Shown in pieces: positions 36,201 through 48,300 of a stretch of DNA of 64,000 bases. The DNA lies in contig QANU01074831.1 of assembly GCA_003254905.1 (NCBI GenBank), forward strand, positions 220,208 through 284,207. Direction: 5' to 3'. The notes under the pieces are model-generated. The model searched no databases, was not told where the DNA came from, and saw only the letters and a list, made by a program, of their open reading frames with translations. The position numbers and the translations under genes are program-made. Each line of letters starts with the position of its first letter. Within the stretch, counting starts at the first letter, position 1. This stretch comes from Nissolia schottii. Its lineage: Eukaryota > Streptophyta > Magnoliopsida > Fabales > Fabaceae.

Positions 36201-39200
36201 TAGTAGTTCAGTTTTCTATAGCAACATAATTACATTAAATTTCAATTGAAATGCAAAAAAGCCTAGACTGATCCTATACTCAATTAAGAAATGGAAGAAA
36301 AAGTCAGTTATTATACACAACAAGATATTGCAGGAACAATGTATTAAGTACATAATAAGCATTATCCAGATAATAGTTTCTTACATCAAGTGGAGGGCTA
36401 AAAAGCTCTATCCCATTGCTTATCTGGCCATACGGTTCCATCAAATCAACAACGCTCTGCAGATCCTCTTTTGTCAATGTCAATCCAAGATGATTAACCA
36501 ACGCATTGCTTAACTTTTGGACAATTTTAGTCTTCCGCAGCCACCGAGGGATTGTAGAGCTGAAAGTCTAATCAAAGGAAGTAAATATATTTTGTTCCCT
36601 ACAAGACAAAGTACATGAAACTACAATAGAGAAAATACAGTGGTAAAAGAGAAGACCGTAACAGTACAAGATATCCATAGCAGTATCACTAACAAGAGTA
36701 AAAAGAACAATTAAGCAGCAAGCAATAGTGTTCTTCAATCTACTTTACATTACAATTCTTCATAAACACAAAAATGAAAAATTTTAAACTCAAAAAAATA
36801 ACAGAAACACTACCATTTCAAATGAAAAGTATGAAAGCATGTTTGGATTTCTGTTTGGAACTCCAATACCGTGGTTTAAGCAAAAGCTACAAGAGAGAAG
36901 CTTTTGCCAAACCATGGTTTGCAACTTTCCAAGCAGAAATTCAAACACACTATTAGTCGTTCGAGCATTGGTATAAACAAATTTCAGAGTCATTTTGACT
37001 GGAGACAGCATTTGAGGGAAACCTTTCTTCCCCTTTCTCTCTCCCTTTTTTTTGGGTCCAAGACATGTCACCAAGCACAGATTCTAAGTTATTATGTTTT
37101 TCTAACCATAGATAATATATAAGTAAAGTAGCGTTCAAACTTCATACTAGTTAAATAAAGTATCAGTTGATTTGACCGGTAAAGCCTTTGCAATTGGCAC
37201 CACAAAGACCTAGAATTATCCTGCTTTCAATAGGGAAGGGAAAGTATTATCTCCTGCTGTTAACTCACGTTCACAAACCCCAAAAATAAATTCCTATTAA
37301 AGTTGTTGAAAAGAAGTACCATAATCAGCAAGTTCTTACTGCGAAGTTACTACAATAGCTCATCAATTCATCTGTGTCAAGAACTTTGCTCCGGAAGGCA
37401 CTTCCTTCTAAAGCCACAGGAACAAGTTTTAATTCAATAGGTCGCAAAAGAGCTGTCTTCTCAGCAACCTGAAAATGAACAGTATTTTGGGTCCAAAGGT
37501 AAGGGGGGGGAAAAACATTGGTCAAAGCCAGGTGTGAAGAAACTAGTAAACAGCATTTAAGAACATTGGGATTATATTCTGTTGAACTAATTAATTTTAT
37601 ATCATGTTAAACTATTATAAAATTAGTTATCAGAACTGAAGCCATCTTCTGTTTCATAACTTCATTTTATTATCCACCATTCTCAACATCTTTTAATTCT
37701 TCATTTGTATTTAGAGACTCAAGTACAATATTGACATTCTATAAGCTATCCCCTGATTCTCGCCACCTGTTATTCTGTCTGTATTTACTTTTCTATAATG
37801 AAAATGATGATCCCCTACAAAAAAAATTAAAAATAATAATAATCAAAAAAAATCTTGTACTCTCTTGACAAATTCTTATTCTATAGAAAGAACAAAAAGT
37901 TTCCAGGCCAACTACAAGAAGAGCTCAATTGTAGTAAATTTTTTTTGGGGGGGGGNNNNNNNNNNNNNNNNNNNNNNNNNNNNNNNNNNNNNNNNNNNNN
38001 NNNNNNNNNNNNNNNNNNNNNNNNNNNNNNNNNNNNNNNNNNNNNNNNNNNNNNNNNNNNNNNNNNNNNNNNNNNNNNNNNNNNNNNNNNNNNNNNNNNN
38101 NNNNNNNNNNNNNNNNNNNNNNNNNNNNNNNNNNNNNNNNNNNNNNNNNNNNNNNNNNNNNNNNNNNNNNNNNNNNNNNNNNNNNNNNNNNNNNNNNNNN
38201 NNNNNNNNNNNNNNNNNNNNNNNNNNNNNNNNNNNNNNNNNNNNNNNNNNNNNNNNNNNNNNNNNNNNNNNNNNNNNNNNNNNNNNNNNNNNNNNNNNNN
38301 NNNNNNNNNNNNNNNNNNNNNNNNNNNNNNNNNNNNNNNNNNNNNNNNNNNNNNNNNNNNNNNNNNNNNNNNNNNNNNNNNNNNNNNNNNNNNNNNNNNN
38401 NNNNNNNNNNNNNNNNNNNNNNNNNNNNNNNNNNNNNNNNNNNNNNNNNNNNNNNNNNNNNNNNNNNNNNNNNNNNNTTTTTTTTTTGGATAAAAACAAC
38501 TGAAGAGAAAAAAAATGTGGGTCGCAACCAGGCCCTCAAATCAATTCAGTTGATCAAAGAGAGCAGACATGTTGACCCGAAAGAGTAATTTCAATTTTCG
38601 TGCACACAACCATGCTTCCTTCATTGTTCATTCCAGAGTATCAGCTTATTGTGCAGAGTTTTTAAAAAACACATAAACAGAACAGAAGATAAGATAATGC
38701 TAATTCTCAATCCTAAGGAACTCAAACTTGCTAGAAGCCTAGCACTAAGAGATCAAAAGGTTAAGAAAGATAGTCTCACAATAACAACACAAAACTTATA
38801 AATAAATAAATTAAAAAAAAAAACCAACACATAAATTCAAACCCTAAGAAGAACCGAGGCAAAGTTAGCAGCAGCTATTATGTGTGAGGCCCGTTCTCAT
38901 ATATTACTGACATTTCAGCACATCTTCATTCTCAGTAAGTCAAAAGCACCCAAAGCTATAAATTACCCATCAAGTTCCACAAGCAGTTGATTAATGAAAG
39001 CTTCATGATCTTGATTTTTGGTATGAATAAATGTGCCACGTACACCAGCAAACAGGTCAAAATCCTCCACAAATATTATCACAGGAGCCTACAAATAGCT
39101 ACAAGCAAATCAGCAAAAATCATAAATGTTTTAAGATAGATAAATAATCTAGAACTCGTACAAACTCGTAAGATAGAAATAAATGTTAATAAAAAAAACC

Positions 39201-42200
39201 ACCACGACATCAAACAAGTGAGGACTGGTCGCTGTCCAAATAGTTTGACCACTAGTCAAACCAGAAGAGTAAAAGGAAAAAATAGATCAAAAGTACCAAA
39301 ACATTACCAAACACTTAAAAAATAGCAAAAGAAATATATTTAACAATGTTAAATTGTTTGAGTCTTGCAAATTCATATTTTAAAAGAGGAAATGAGCATT
39401 CCATACATGATTTGTAAGAGAACTGAGAAAAACATACGTTATACTATTATTTCTGGTTCATACAGGCTAGGACCATGTTTTAGCCAAATCTGGGTTTTCG
39501 GAGGTAACTGAACCAGAAGCTGGCAGACAGTTGATGATCCAGTCCAGTCCAGCTCCAAAAACACTGATCCAAACAACATACATATACAAGTTCACTAGAA
39601 TAACTATCAGAATAAACGAATAATAAAATAAACCGATTGACTACTTTAGAGCATTTAGAGCAATGAATGGTAACGACAAAAGACAAATGAAACTTGACCA
39701 TACGAAGTTCATATTATTAGACATTTAGTGCATTTTCTTTTTCTTGTTGTGAACTAAATATTACTTCTGACTAAAGATCTAAATTTGAAACAGTGAAACT
39801 TAGGAGAAAGAAAATAAATATTAAGGTGGCTTAAAGAAGATAACCAAATCTCTTGCTGTCTGAAACAACTCGCGAACATTAGATGCACTTTGTCCAACCC
39901 ACAGCCCAGCCTCCAATTGTTGGGCCTTAATTTCAACAACAGGAACCCTAGCCTCTGCAGCTATAGCCAATGCTAGAGATGTCTTGCCAGTACCCCTCTC
40001 ACCAACAATAAGAACTCCCTGCAATATATAAAACAGTTCTCAGAAGCTGATATTAGAGGTTGGCATAGGCATTTTAAAATCATGCTGTGCGTGCAACAGT
40101 TGTTATTTGACATTCAACTACAAGTTTAGAATGACATTCAACTACAAGTTTACACTACTATAAAATGAATGGGCCAGCAGAATCTCGGAAAGCCATTTAA
40201 CTACAAGTCTATAATAGCTTGTGTCTTATTGCTACACATTTTTGCTACCAGTTACCTTAAGAAAAAATTGAGAATAAAAGATTCCTGCACAGAGAAGCTT
40301 TGTTAGGATGTCTTATTCTCCATTGTAATCTTTCTTCTCTTGTAATAAAATTTCTTTTCTATCAAAACTTTTTCAAACATAAAATAAAATTTCTTTATGC
40401 AAACTACAAGGAAGAATCAAAGCATGATAAGGAAAACCATTATATCACAATTTTGCAACAGCATATTGATAGAAGAACAAAGAAAACAATGCCTTATCAT
40501 GTTGGCAAATGTTCATGTTATATCATACCCGAGGTGCCCGTGCACCCATTTCTTGAAAAGCCCTTGGATTTTGCAAAAATGCCACAACCTCATTGATTTC
40601 CTCTTTCATAGATTCAATGCTAGCAAAGTTCTTCAACGGTATTGGTGGCTTCTTCACCCTCTGCAGAACAGCTATAAATCTTACAGTTTTTCCTAGATGA
40701 GAATAGTATATAGTATTAAAGCAGAAAATAATTAATTGCCAAGTTACCTTCATCTGTTCAAAAGCCGTCTTTATGGGGTCAACCCCATCCTTTCTCTTCT
40801 GCTTTATTTTTCTCAATTTTTGATTAATGTAGTACTTCTGCAAGATCATACAAAAAGTAATAATGAGTATCACAATCTTACAATTGGTAGGGGCTTACCT
40901 CAAGTCCTCAAGAAACCTACACATTTGTATTACAACTCTGTTCTTTAATTTACACACACACATATGGGAGAGAAGAAAGGAATATAAAATAGGAAGCAGA
41001 AGGTGGTCCGCTAGGCAAGAAAACATAGTTTAAGGGCACTACATTAAGAAAGCTGTAGCATTGGCATCAGCGATTGTATTTTCTGTCCAGGTTGGCATGA
41101 AAGTGGGATGTCATGACTTATGAGAGTGATCAAACTGATTGCAGTTGTAGTGACAACAATATCATGACTTATTGAGCATTCCACAATTGAAATAATTCAA
41201 GAAAGTAAGATCCACATGCTTATCAATGCAAGTCAATAGACTTTTCACATTGTTATATTACCAAAAAACTAGACTTTTCATATTGCAATTTATAAGGCCT
41301 GGTTTAACACCACAACCAAATTAAGTTTGAATAAACACAAATTGTTTGGATCAGTTCAGAGAAAGCTAAATTAGAATAGCCTCCTAAAGATTGTGACTTC
41401 TGCAATACCTCTTAATACTTCCATCTACAACTGTAAGCAATCTAAGCATAACACAAAAAAATACCAAAATACAACATCAAACTTGAAATAAGCCATACGC
41501 ATGCAAATGTGAAATAGGATAGTAGGAATACTCCACAACATGAAAAACATCAGAAATTTAGGCAGAAATTTAAAACAATACACGCCAGATGCAAGAACAA
41601 AGCCATACCACTCGGCGCAACTTCTGCATATTTGGATCTCTCCGCAAAGGACCATAACCAAAAAGACTTGGAATTCTTCTCCTCATAAATTTGAACACAT
41701 GAAACACAACAAACCCAAATATAGCAGCTCTAATTAAAAACCAAATAACCCATTGAATATCCTCTGTTTGTCTGGATCTAAAATTCAATTCTGCCTCTGA
41801 TTGCCATTTCAAGTACCATGTTGAGTCAACTGTCTGATATATTTCCTCCGGCCAAGCCATCCCCAATCGCATCCTCACCTGCAGCACAATGACAACAAAG
41901 GTTTATAAAAATCATAATTCAAAATCACTTAAACTAGAAAATTGCAGTCTTGGATTAAGGATACCGGGTATGGGATTAGAAGCTCCACAATGGGAAACCC
42001 TATCACCATCATTATGTCATCAATTGTATTCTTAATTTTCTTAAAGATCCACTTTCTTGCATACACGACAACTTCAGAATTCCACAACCCACTAAAAATC
42101 CAGTGAGACACCCTGAATGTCAGGAGAAATTGCTGACGGATGGATAACTCTGAAAAAGGTATCCACATCAGATGAACAGCTGTTGGAATACCACAAGCAA

Positions 42201-45200
42201 GCATTTTCATGTACAGCCCATCAAATCCCCCAAAATCTTCAAAAAGCATTTCAAACTCCTGAAATAAGAAGACATACTAATAATCATTACACAATAAATA
42301 AAACAAAAAAAGATATCCCAATAAGAAATAGAATTGATATGGCTATAACCTTTATGTCAACATAAAATTCTTTCTCCTCCCCTTTTAATGCAACATACAT
42401 GGCACCCCAATCATGTCTAATCCGAGCATGCTCTATTAGCCTTTTTGAGACAGCACATGGAACAGCCACAGGATGCATCTCCCATCTATTTTTCTCTTCA
42501 TTGTACCATGTCCTTGACACTACTCGGTCACGGTCCAAAAGGATTCTTTCCTGCAATGGACAAGCAATAAGAAACGAACAGAGTAACGTTTGATGACAAA
42601 AAAGTCTAACCCAACTCACTTACTTTCTGTAATTCTCTTCCCTACTTAATGAAATTCTTCTTTTATCCAAAAAAAAAAGGGTCTAACCCAACTTCATGCC
42701 CAAAAATATATGCGAACAACAATCTGCCCACCATCAACATCAACCCCCACCCCCTAAAAAAGAAGGGGGGAGGGGGGAATATGATCTATGGCACTCTAGA
42801 GGGTGAGCCTCGGCACAACGGTACAGTTGCTGCCTTGTGACCTAGAGAACATGGGTTCAAATCCTGGAAACAACTTTTCTACTTGTGGTGGTAAAATAGT
42901 GCACATCTATCCTCCCCAAACCCCACTAGGTGGGAGCCTCATGTACGGGCCGCCCTTTATTTATCTATGGCACTCAATTGATGTATGAAGAAAAGAAGCA
43001 CATGACAAAATCAAGTGTACAAGGTCTATTATAAGTGGTAAGGAGTTAACCTCAATTTGACCTATTCAACCCCATCCTAGAGGCATAGCAGCATTTATGG
43101 CACACGTTTTTCTTTAATTCGACATTTAAACTTAACAATCATTCAAAAGAAAATGAAAAATTAAGTGCCCAAGAGTCATAAAATAAAGAAAAATAATGAG
43201 CAGTATTAGCCGCATATGAAGGTTGACTCAGTTTAACATCCAGATTCCGGAATCACTTGCACTATGCGCGGTTGTTGTGGTCTCTTAGTAATGATTTTAT
43301 GCCATTATTTCTCAAAATGTCCTTGGGGAACATCAAATGTTAACCAACTCATTGTTTACATTTGAACCCAAAATAAGGTCCTTTACTATCTAACTCATCA
43401 ATAGAAAAAGAGTATGATTGAACATAATATAGTTGATGCATCACTGAAGATACAATAAAAAAGTGAAATGGAACCTGTCTTTCAGCCACATACTGCCTGC
43501 CAAACTCAGCATCTTCTATTAAATTCCGTTTTAAACCTGCCTTAGCTTCTTCGCGCCATTTCTTCCAACCATGGTACAAATGGAGACTAACAGCTTTAGG
43601 AACCACAACCTCCTTATTTCCAAACATCCACTTTAGCTTAACTTCAGGAAAACCCCTAACCACCTCTTCTTCTGGTGAGTAAACAATACAGCGCTTTTCC
43701 TCGCCAAACTTCTTCATATTTTTTCTTACCTGACCCTCTAAATTTCTTTGCATCTCCCTTGATTCATTAAGACTTTTTTTCAAACGTTGAGCGAAATCAA
43801 TAGAATGTTGATGAAAGAACGGCCCAAGATCTTCAACATCCAAAATCCCAGGAAGAATGATTTGTTCTAGATGTTTTCTTTGTGCAGTTTCCAAGTCTTT
43901 CTGAATGTCAAATTTTGAGAGCCTGGTAGCTGAGCTTGCAGACAAACTGCAACCACATAAACACTTGCATAATGACATACAATTCCAAAGGCATAATACC
44001 ACAACTAGCTTGCATGATAGAACATTACAGCATTATGCAACGAATAAAGCTTTTGCATACAAAATTGAAAACAAATTTCATCACTGCATTATATGCTATT
44101 CACCGCAACTTGCAAGATTGGCCAATTCAAACATAATCCCAAGAGATAAGATCCCATGACAGTCAAAATATAAAGGCAAATTCACACATGAAGGACGCAT
44201 TCCCACGAGAGATACCGTGCAATGGCTGAAAGAATATAACTAGACTACATAAGTAAATAGCAGTCTGAAACTTCTAATATGCATACTAAACTACTGGAGT
44301 TGACTCAAGCCACACAAAAAACCGTGTCCGCCTGACCATATTCATGTCATTATACCAACAAAACCATAACACAAAATTAAACCCAACACTAATGATTAAT
44401 ATAGTAACACAGTCATTTTATCAAAGGTATGTAATTGACCTTTTCACGTCCTTGTGTCTCATTTCCTGTTTAAACCTCTCCACCATCTGCTCGCACTCCC
44501 TCTCAATGAAATTGATCTCCCTCACCCCGTAGCTCAGCGCTACCGTCTCCTTCGCGGAAACCGCGTCCTCGATCTCGCCAACCTTCTCCCATATCCCGTT
44601 GTACTCGTCCTCCAATTCCCCAACCCTCTCTTCTATCCCCTCCATCCTTGCCTTCTCTTTCTCGCCCGCATCCTTCTTCGCCTTCAATTTATTGTATTCT
44701 CCCTTTGCGCTCAGTATCTCGTCGATTATCTCACCCGCGCGCCTCACCAGCGCACTCTTGTCCCTCCTCAGAACCTTCATCTGCGGGTAAAGTCTCTCCA
44801 TAATCTCTTTTCTCATCTCTTCCTTCTTCGACTTCACCGCCCCCAGCGATAACTCCACCTCCTTGATGTCTCCATTTCCGTGCCTAACCTCTTCTACCTT
44901 CCGCAGAAGAACTGAAACTGTTTCAAGAAGCTTCTCCGTGCAATCGGCGTACTCGTGACTCTTGGTGTTCTTCTCTTTACTCTTCGCGCGCTTCTTCGCC
45001 GCAACGACGTCGTTTTCCGCGGGGGCGGCTGCAATTGCGGTTGCAGGAGGTGGAACATGGAACGCGCCGAGCGCGGAGACGCCTACGGCGAAACAAAACA
45101 GCGCTTGCTTCAACAAGCATTTGACCGTTGAGCCTGATACGTCGTCGTTTTGTTGGTGGTGCTGTTTCGGCGGCGGTCTTGCGGGGAAGGTGATTGGCGG

Positions 45201-45350
45201 AGTGATGGAAGCGAGTGAGATTAGGTTTCGAGGTGTTTTGGGGGACTTAGGGTGATGGAACCTTTGATTTCGAATTGGGAATGAGAATGGTGGGGGTGGT
45301 GGGGGTGAATGGAGAGGGCGAAGTTGGGGAGGGTGGAGAATGGAATCCAT
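30285..45350 (-). CDS. FTSHI5: Inactive FtsH-like AAA protein FTSHI5, chloroplastic
   Basis: Proteolytically inactive FtsH homologue of the chloroplast inner envelope, part of the FtsHi/Ycf2 import-motor group in Arabidopsis (At3g04340, embryo essential). Exons, in transcript order: 45350-44440, 43946-43475, 42550-42350, 42258-41965, 41878-41609, 40837-40748, 40660-40529, 40018-39845, 39088-38967, [gap], 37468-37340, 36567-36385, 36181-36062, 34459-34274, 34124-34050, 31907-31848, 31769-31662, 30843-30763, 30347-30285. All are in frame. They give a Pro/Ser-rich transit peptide, a long coiled coil, a membrane region (WVIWFLIRAAIFGFVVF), Walker A GERGTGKTS and a Walker B-like IIFVEDFD. FPHAVWAAGRGL occupies the place of the HEAGH zinc site. 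About 1,223 residues are visible. The exon with the sensor and RPGRMDR region should lie in the N gap at 37956-38477. Start Met 45350 is preferred over an upstream in-frame Met at 45389 because MDS-type starts fit the family. Confidence 0.93.
32576..32723 (-). mobile_element. 5'-truncated LINE copy with 11-bp target-site duplication
   Basis: The minus strand carries a 148-bp LINE 3' end: GAAAGCTTTACTCCATTGAT, then TAATTCTTCTTTTATCC and a poly(A) tail. ACTATTATGTT flanks it on both sides (32565-32575 and 32724-32734). It sits in an FTSHI5 intron in the same orientation as the gene and shares its 3' end with the copies at 42617 and 57108. Confidence 0.8.
32890..33875. repeat. Nested repeat: ~800-bp unclassified insert inside a foldback element
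   Basis: Sequence like GCTTGGAAAGTTTCAAACCATGG at about 32904 and CCCAAACCATGGTTTTGGAG at about 33836 resembles the arms of the foldback element at 36839. Between them lies a relatively GC-rich insert. It has direct repeats of about 50 bp, both containing CCAAAAGCTT and GTTGTTGG, at about 32940 and 33738, and the dispersed-repeat phrase CTCGGATACCATATCAAGAA. No usable ORF; class unknown. Confidence 0.4.
34145..34174. repeat. Compound (TA)n(CA)n(TA)n microsatellite
   Basis: ATATATATATACACACACAC-type run in an FTSHI5 intron, next to exon 34050-34124. Confidence 0.8.
35239..35472. repeat. 117-bp tandem duplication in an FTSHI5 intron
   Basis: Two head-to-tail copies, 35239-35355 and 35356-35472, each starting CAAAAGAAGATA and containing AATAAATATTCTCTTCA and TTAAGAGTCAGAC. 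They differ by scattered substitutions, so the duplication is not recent. Confidence 0.85.
36839..36949. mobile_element. Foldback (near-palindromic) MITE
   Basis: Left arm 36839-36893 starts ATGTTTGGATTTCTGTTTGG. Right arm 36895-36949 ends TTCCAAGCAGAAATTCAAAC, which is its inverted, slightly diverged copy. The arms meet almost without a loop near AAAAGCT/AGCTTTTG. Non-coding, in an FTSHI5 intron. Confidence 0.65.
37956..38477. other. Assembly gap (522 N)
   Basis: Run of N preceded by T and G homopolymers and followed by a poly-T run and GGATAAAA. The visible exons on either side leave out about 60-65 FTSHI5 residues, so at least one coding exon of length 1 mod 3 is inside. The true size is unknown. 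Confidence 0.95.
40108..40155. repeat. 24-bp tandem repeat in an FTSHI5 intron
   Basis: TGACATTCAACTACAAGTTT occurs at 40108 and 40132, with a more diverged third relative (TTTAACTACAAGTCTA) near 40196. Confidence 0.8.
42617..42680 (+). mobile_element. 64-bp 5'-truncated LINE copy with 13-bp target-site duplication
   Basis: Only the last ~55 bases of the LINE 3' end (TACTTAATGAAATTCTTCTT, then TTATCC) plus poly(A) are present. GTCTAACCCAACT flanks it perfectly at 42604-42616 and 42681-42693. It is inserted in an FTSHI5 intron, opposite to the gene. Confidence 0.85.
42797..42962 (+). mobile_element. tRNA-derived SINE (Au-like) with 13-bp target-site duplication
   Basis: About 166 bp starting TAGAGGGTGAGCCTCGGCAC, with a tRNA-like A-box region and a B box GGTTCAAATCC (about 42852-42862). 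It ends with CTAGGTGGGAGCCTCATGTA and CGGGCCGCCCTTTATT, the 3' end of the plant Au SINE family. ATCTATGGCACTC occurs on both sides (42784-42796 and 42963-42975), a perfect target-site duplication. Inserted in an FTSHI5 intron. Confidence 0.88.
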
Positions 45351-48300
45351 TTTCGAGGGAGGGAGGGAGAGAAGGAGAGAGGCATTCAAGTTTGAAGGAA
45401 GTGAAGGTCAAGGTAAGTGGCAACAGCAAGAGAGTGCAGAGTGTAGAGAGTGAACGTAACGTTGTTATCCTTCAGACCGGCTGCAAGAACAGTGTACACA
45501 TGGGGGTTGGTAACTTGGGTTAATGGGTTTTTAACGAAGACCAGGAAGTCTAAGTACTCCCTCCCTCTCAAACTTTGGTTATTCCATCCTATTAGAATAA
45601 AGTTTTTACCTAAACTAATTATATGTTCAATTCCCTTAAATCTCTTATTTTGTTTCTTTATCACAAAAAACTTACGAATAGAAACAATATTAGAAAATAA
45701 ATCCTTATTAGTGTAGAGATATATTTGTCTCTATAAATATGATAGTCACTATAAATTTTTAAAAACCTCTTGATATATAATACTGATAGTCTCTATAATA
45801 TTTTGTATTTTTTATGATGTGTTAAAATTTCTAGTCCATTACAATTAGTGACTTAACTCATTGCAACAAATGGAAGATTAATTGTGACAAATGCAATTGA
45901 TTCTAGTAATCACTACTTAGGGATGGGATTAATTGTGGACGGATTTATCTCACTCATCTTTTGGATCAAGTCTTGAAAAGGTAATGGACAATTTAACTTT
46001 GGATATAAGGATCTTTGATTGTCTTGTAGAGTGAATTACTATTTCTCTCACGCACTTATGTAAGTATTCTTGATATTGTAAGTAGTCATATGCATTAGTT
46101 TAGGAAACATCACATTCTCATAGATAAATAAGAGAAGGGAGAGGCTTGCTTCATATTGAATGGTGGAGATAACATATTGAAGTCTCACTTCTTTATGTGT
46201 TATAAAGATGTGCTTAGCTACTCATTTAGGATAGAATCTATGAGAAGACCTTACATTGGTAAAAAAAGAGTCCAAAAAAATCATCAATATATAAATCATG
46301 CATAACTTTATCTCAGTTGTGCCACAATTTGAAGCAGCTATTAAGTGGACAGTTGGTAGTACCATGTGTTGTATAATAGCTTATTTAATTACTTCTTTAA
46401 TCATTTAGTGTTTAATAAAAAATTCTTTTATTGCAAATAAGTTTATTGAAGACATATAAAGCCAGTGAGACTAGTTTACTTTCATCTCATGTAGTATGGC
46501 AGCTTAAAATTCTTATATGTTTTAGAAAATATCATGAAATCTAAAGACTACATAAACTCGTGTCATGACGTGTAAAATCTAGTTAATATGATAGAGGAGA
46601 GTTAGGATAAGGAATGAGACATGAGATAGTGTCTCATGTATAGGGTTACTTGTGCGGAGTCTCAAGTCTTTCATTCTAGGATCTTGTGTCATATCTGGGG
46701 TGTACTATTCCATTGTTCAACAATTAACGGGTGAACTCAATGTGCCTTAAAGAGGTTTGGAGATCAAAAACTAAGGAATGATGTTTATTTTGGGGTGACT
46801 TTGTCATTAGTGACAGCGTAAATCGAAGGTGCATGATTTACCACAGCTAAGGCCTTGTCTACCAACTACACCCCATTAGTTAGAATAGTGAGTTTTGGTT
46901 TCTGCTTATGATTTTTCGTATATGTACGTTATGAAAGATGAACTGAGCATGTTTAGCCTTTTAGTTCCTAAGAACATAATTCATAAAAACGAAGGCACTC
47001 TTTTTGCATATCTTTACTTATGTTAGAAAATCTCAAATTCTTAATGCACATCTTATTGTTTTGGTTTTTTTATGCATTTCAAGTAAAGATGATGCAAAGA
47101 GATTTTAACTGTAATTAATCATATTACCTTTAGAATCTGCAATAGGTATATCTTATAGAATTTCCATCAGTTGCCAATTTTTTTTATTGCAACTTCCATT
47201 AGAAACAGTACCAACTTTTATATATAAATTGTCATTTTTTTTTATTAAGGTTAGAAAATTACATCAAGTTTAACAGTAAGTTCTAACGTCCAATATACTT
47301 CAAAATGTTTAGAGCTTTTCATGTAGCTAGCAAATTACCTACTTCAAAAGAAGCATAATAGAGTTTTTCATGTAGTTTACTCAATAAGATTTTAAGCATT
47401 CATGTTAACTATTCCTAGAACATCTCTCCAAATAGACATGTAAATCCAAAAACAAAATCTGAAATAAAGGGTATAGCTTCTGGTGATCTAATTCAACATG
47501 ATTGTCAACTTTCGATTATCTTCTCGTAGCATCCATAATTGACTTCCCATCATGTTCATCTGAAGAGGGGAAAAAAATAAAATACAAATTTAACATATAC
47601 ATGTAATATCCTTGTAAAATCCCAAATTGAGACATTTAAGGATTCACGTTGGGAACGGTTTTAATTTCTCACAGCAAACATCTCGTTCATTTATCCCATG
47701 CTGCCTGAAATAAAGGAGAGACATGTGGAACTATGCTTTTAAATTTGAATATATCTAGGGTAGTATCCTTAATCAACTTGGAACTAATCTTGAATCATGT
47801 AGTCAATGAGCATATCTAAAAATAATTTTTTTTTTCAAACTTGATAAGTGAAAAAGGAAATTGTACTTAATAGTACATATAAAAATGATATCAATTAATA
47901 TCATTGATGACCACTTCTTAGAACAGGACTTGTAATACACTTTCATTGCTTCCTTCCCCTGCCCCTTCCTCTTCACCCATCGCCAGCCTCTTCTTCTCCA
48001 TCTTTAAAAGCTGAGATTCGAATTGAAACAAATGTGTTAGTAGGACCATATGGTAGCTTAAAAGTGGATTGAAGAATCGGCCTTTACCGGAGAAAATAAA
48101 ATTGAGATAAGTGTCGACTTGTAAGTTCATCCTGCTACAACATGCGTCTAGAATTCAATTGCAACTATTCACAATGAATGTGAAAAATTTTCATGGACTA
48201 TATCAAGATTTTTAAAATTACTGTATATGTGACAAAAGGCTTACCTCAAATCAACATTTTCACAATGAACGATATTTCTTAGTTATGATTAAGTTCTTCA

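Noticed and set aside
37855..38539. Long open frames on both strands across the N run
   Set aside because: They are open only because N codons cannot be stops; the bases are unknown.
44454..45255. Plus-strand frames opposite FTSHI5 exon 1
   Set aside because: Antisense shadows of a GC-richer coding exon with clear family similarity on the minus strand.
45555..45570. Stowaway-like CTCCCTCC terminus
   Set aside because: No inverted partner end within a few hundred bases, so it is probably chance.
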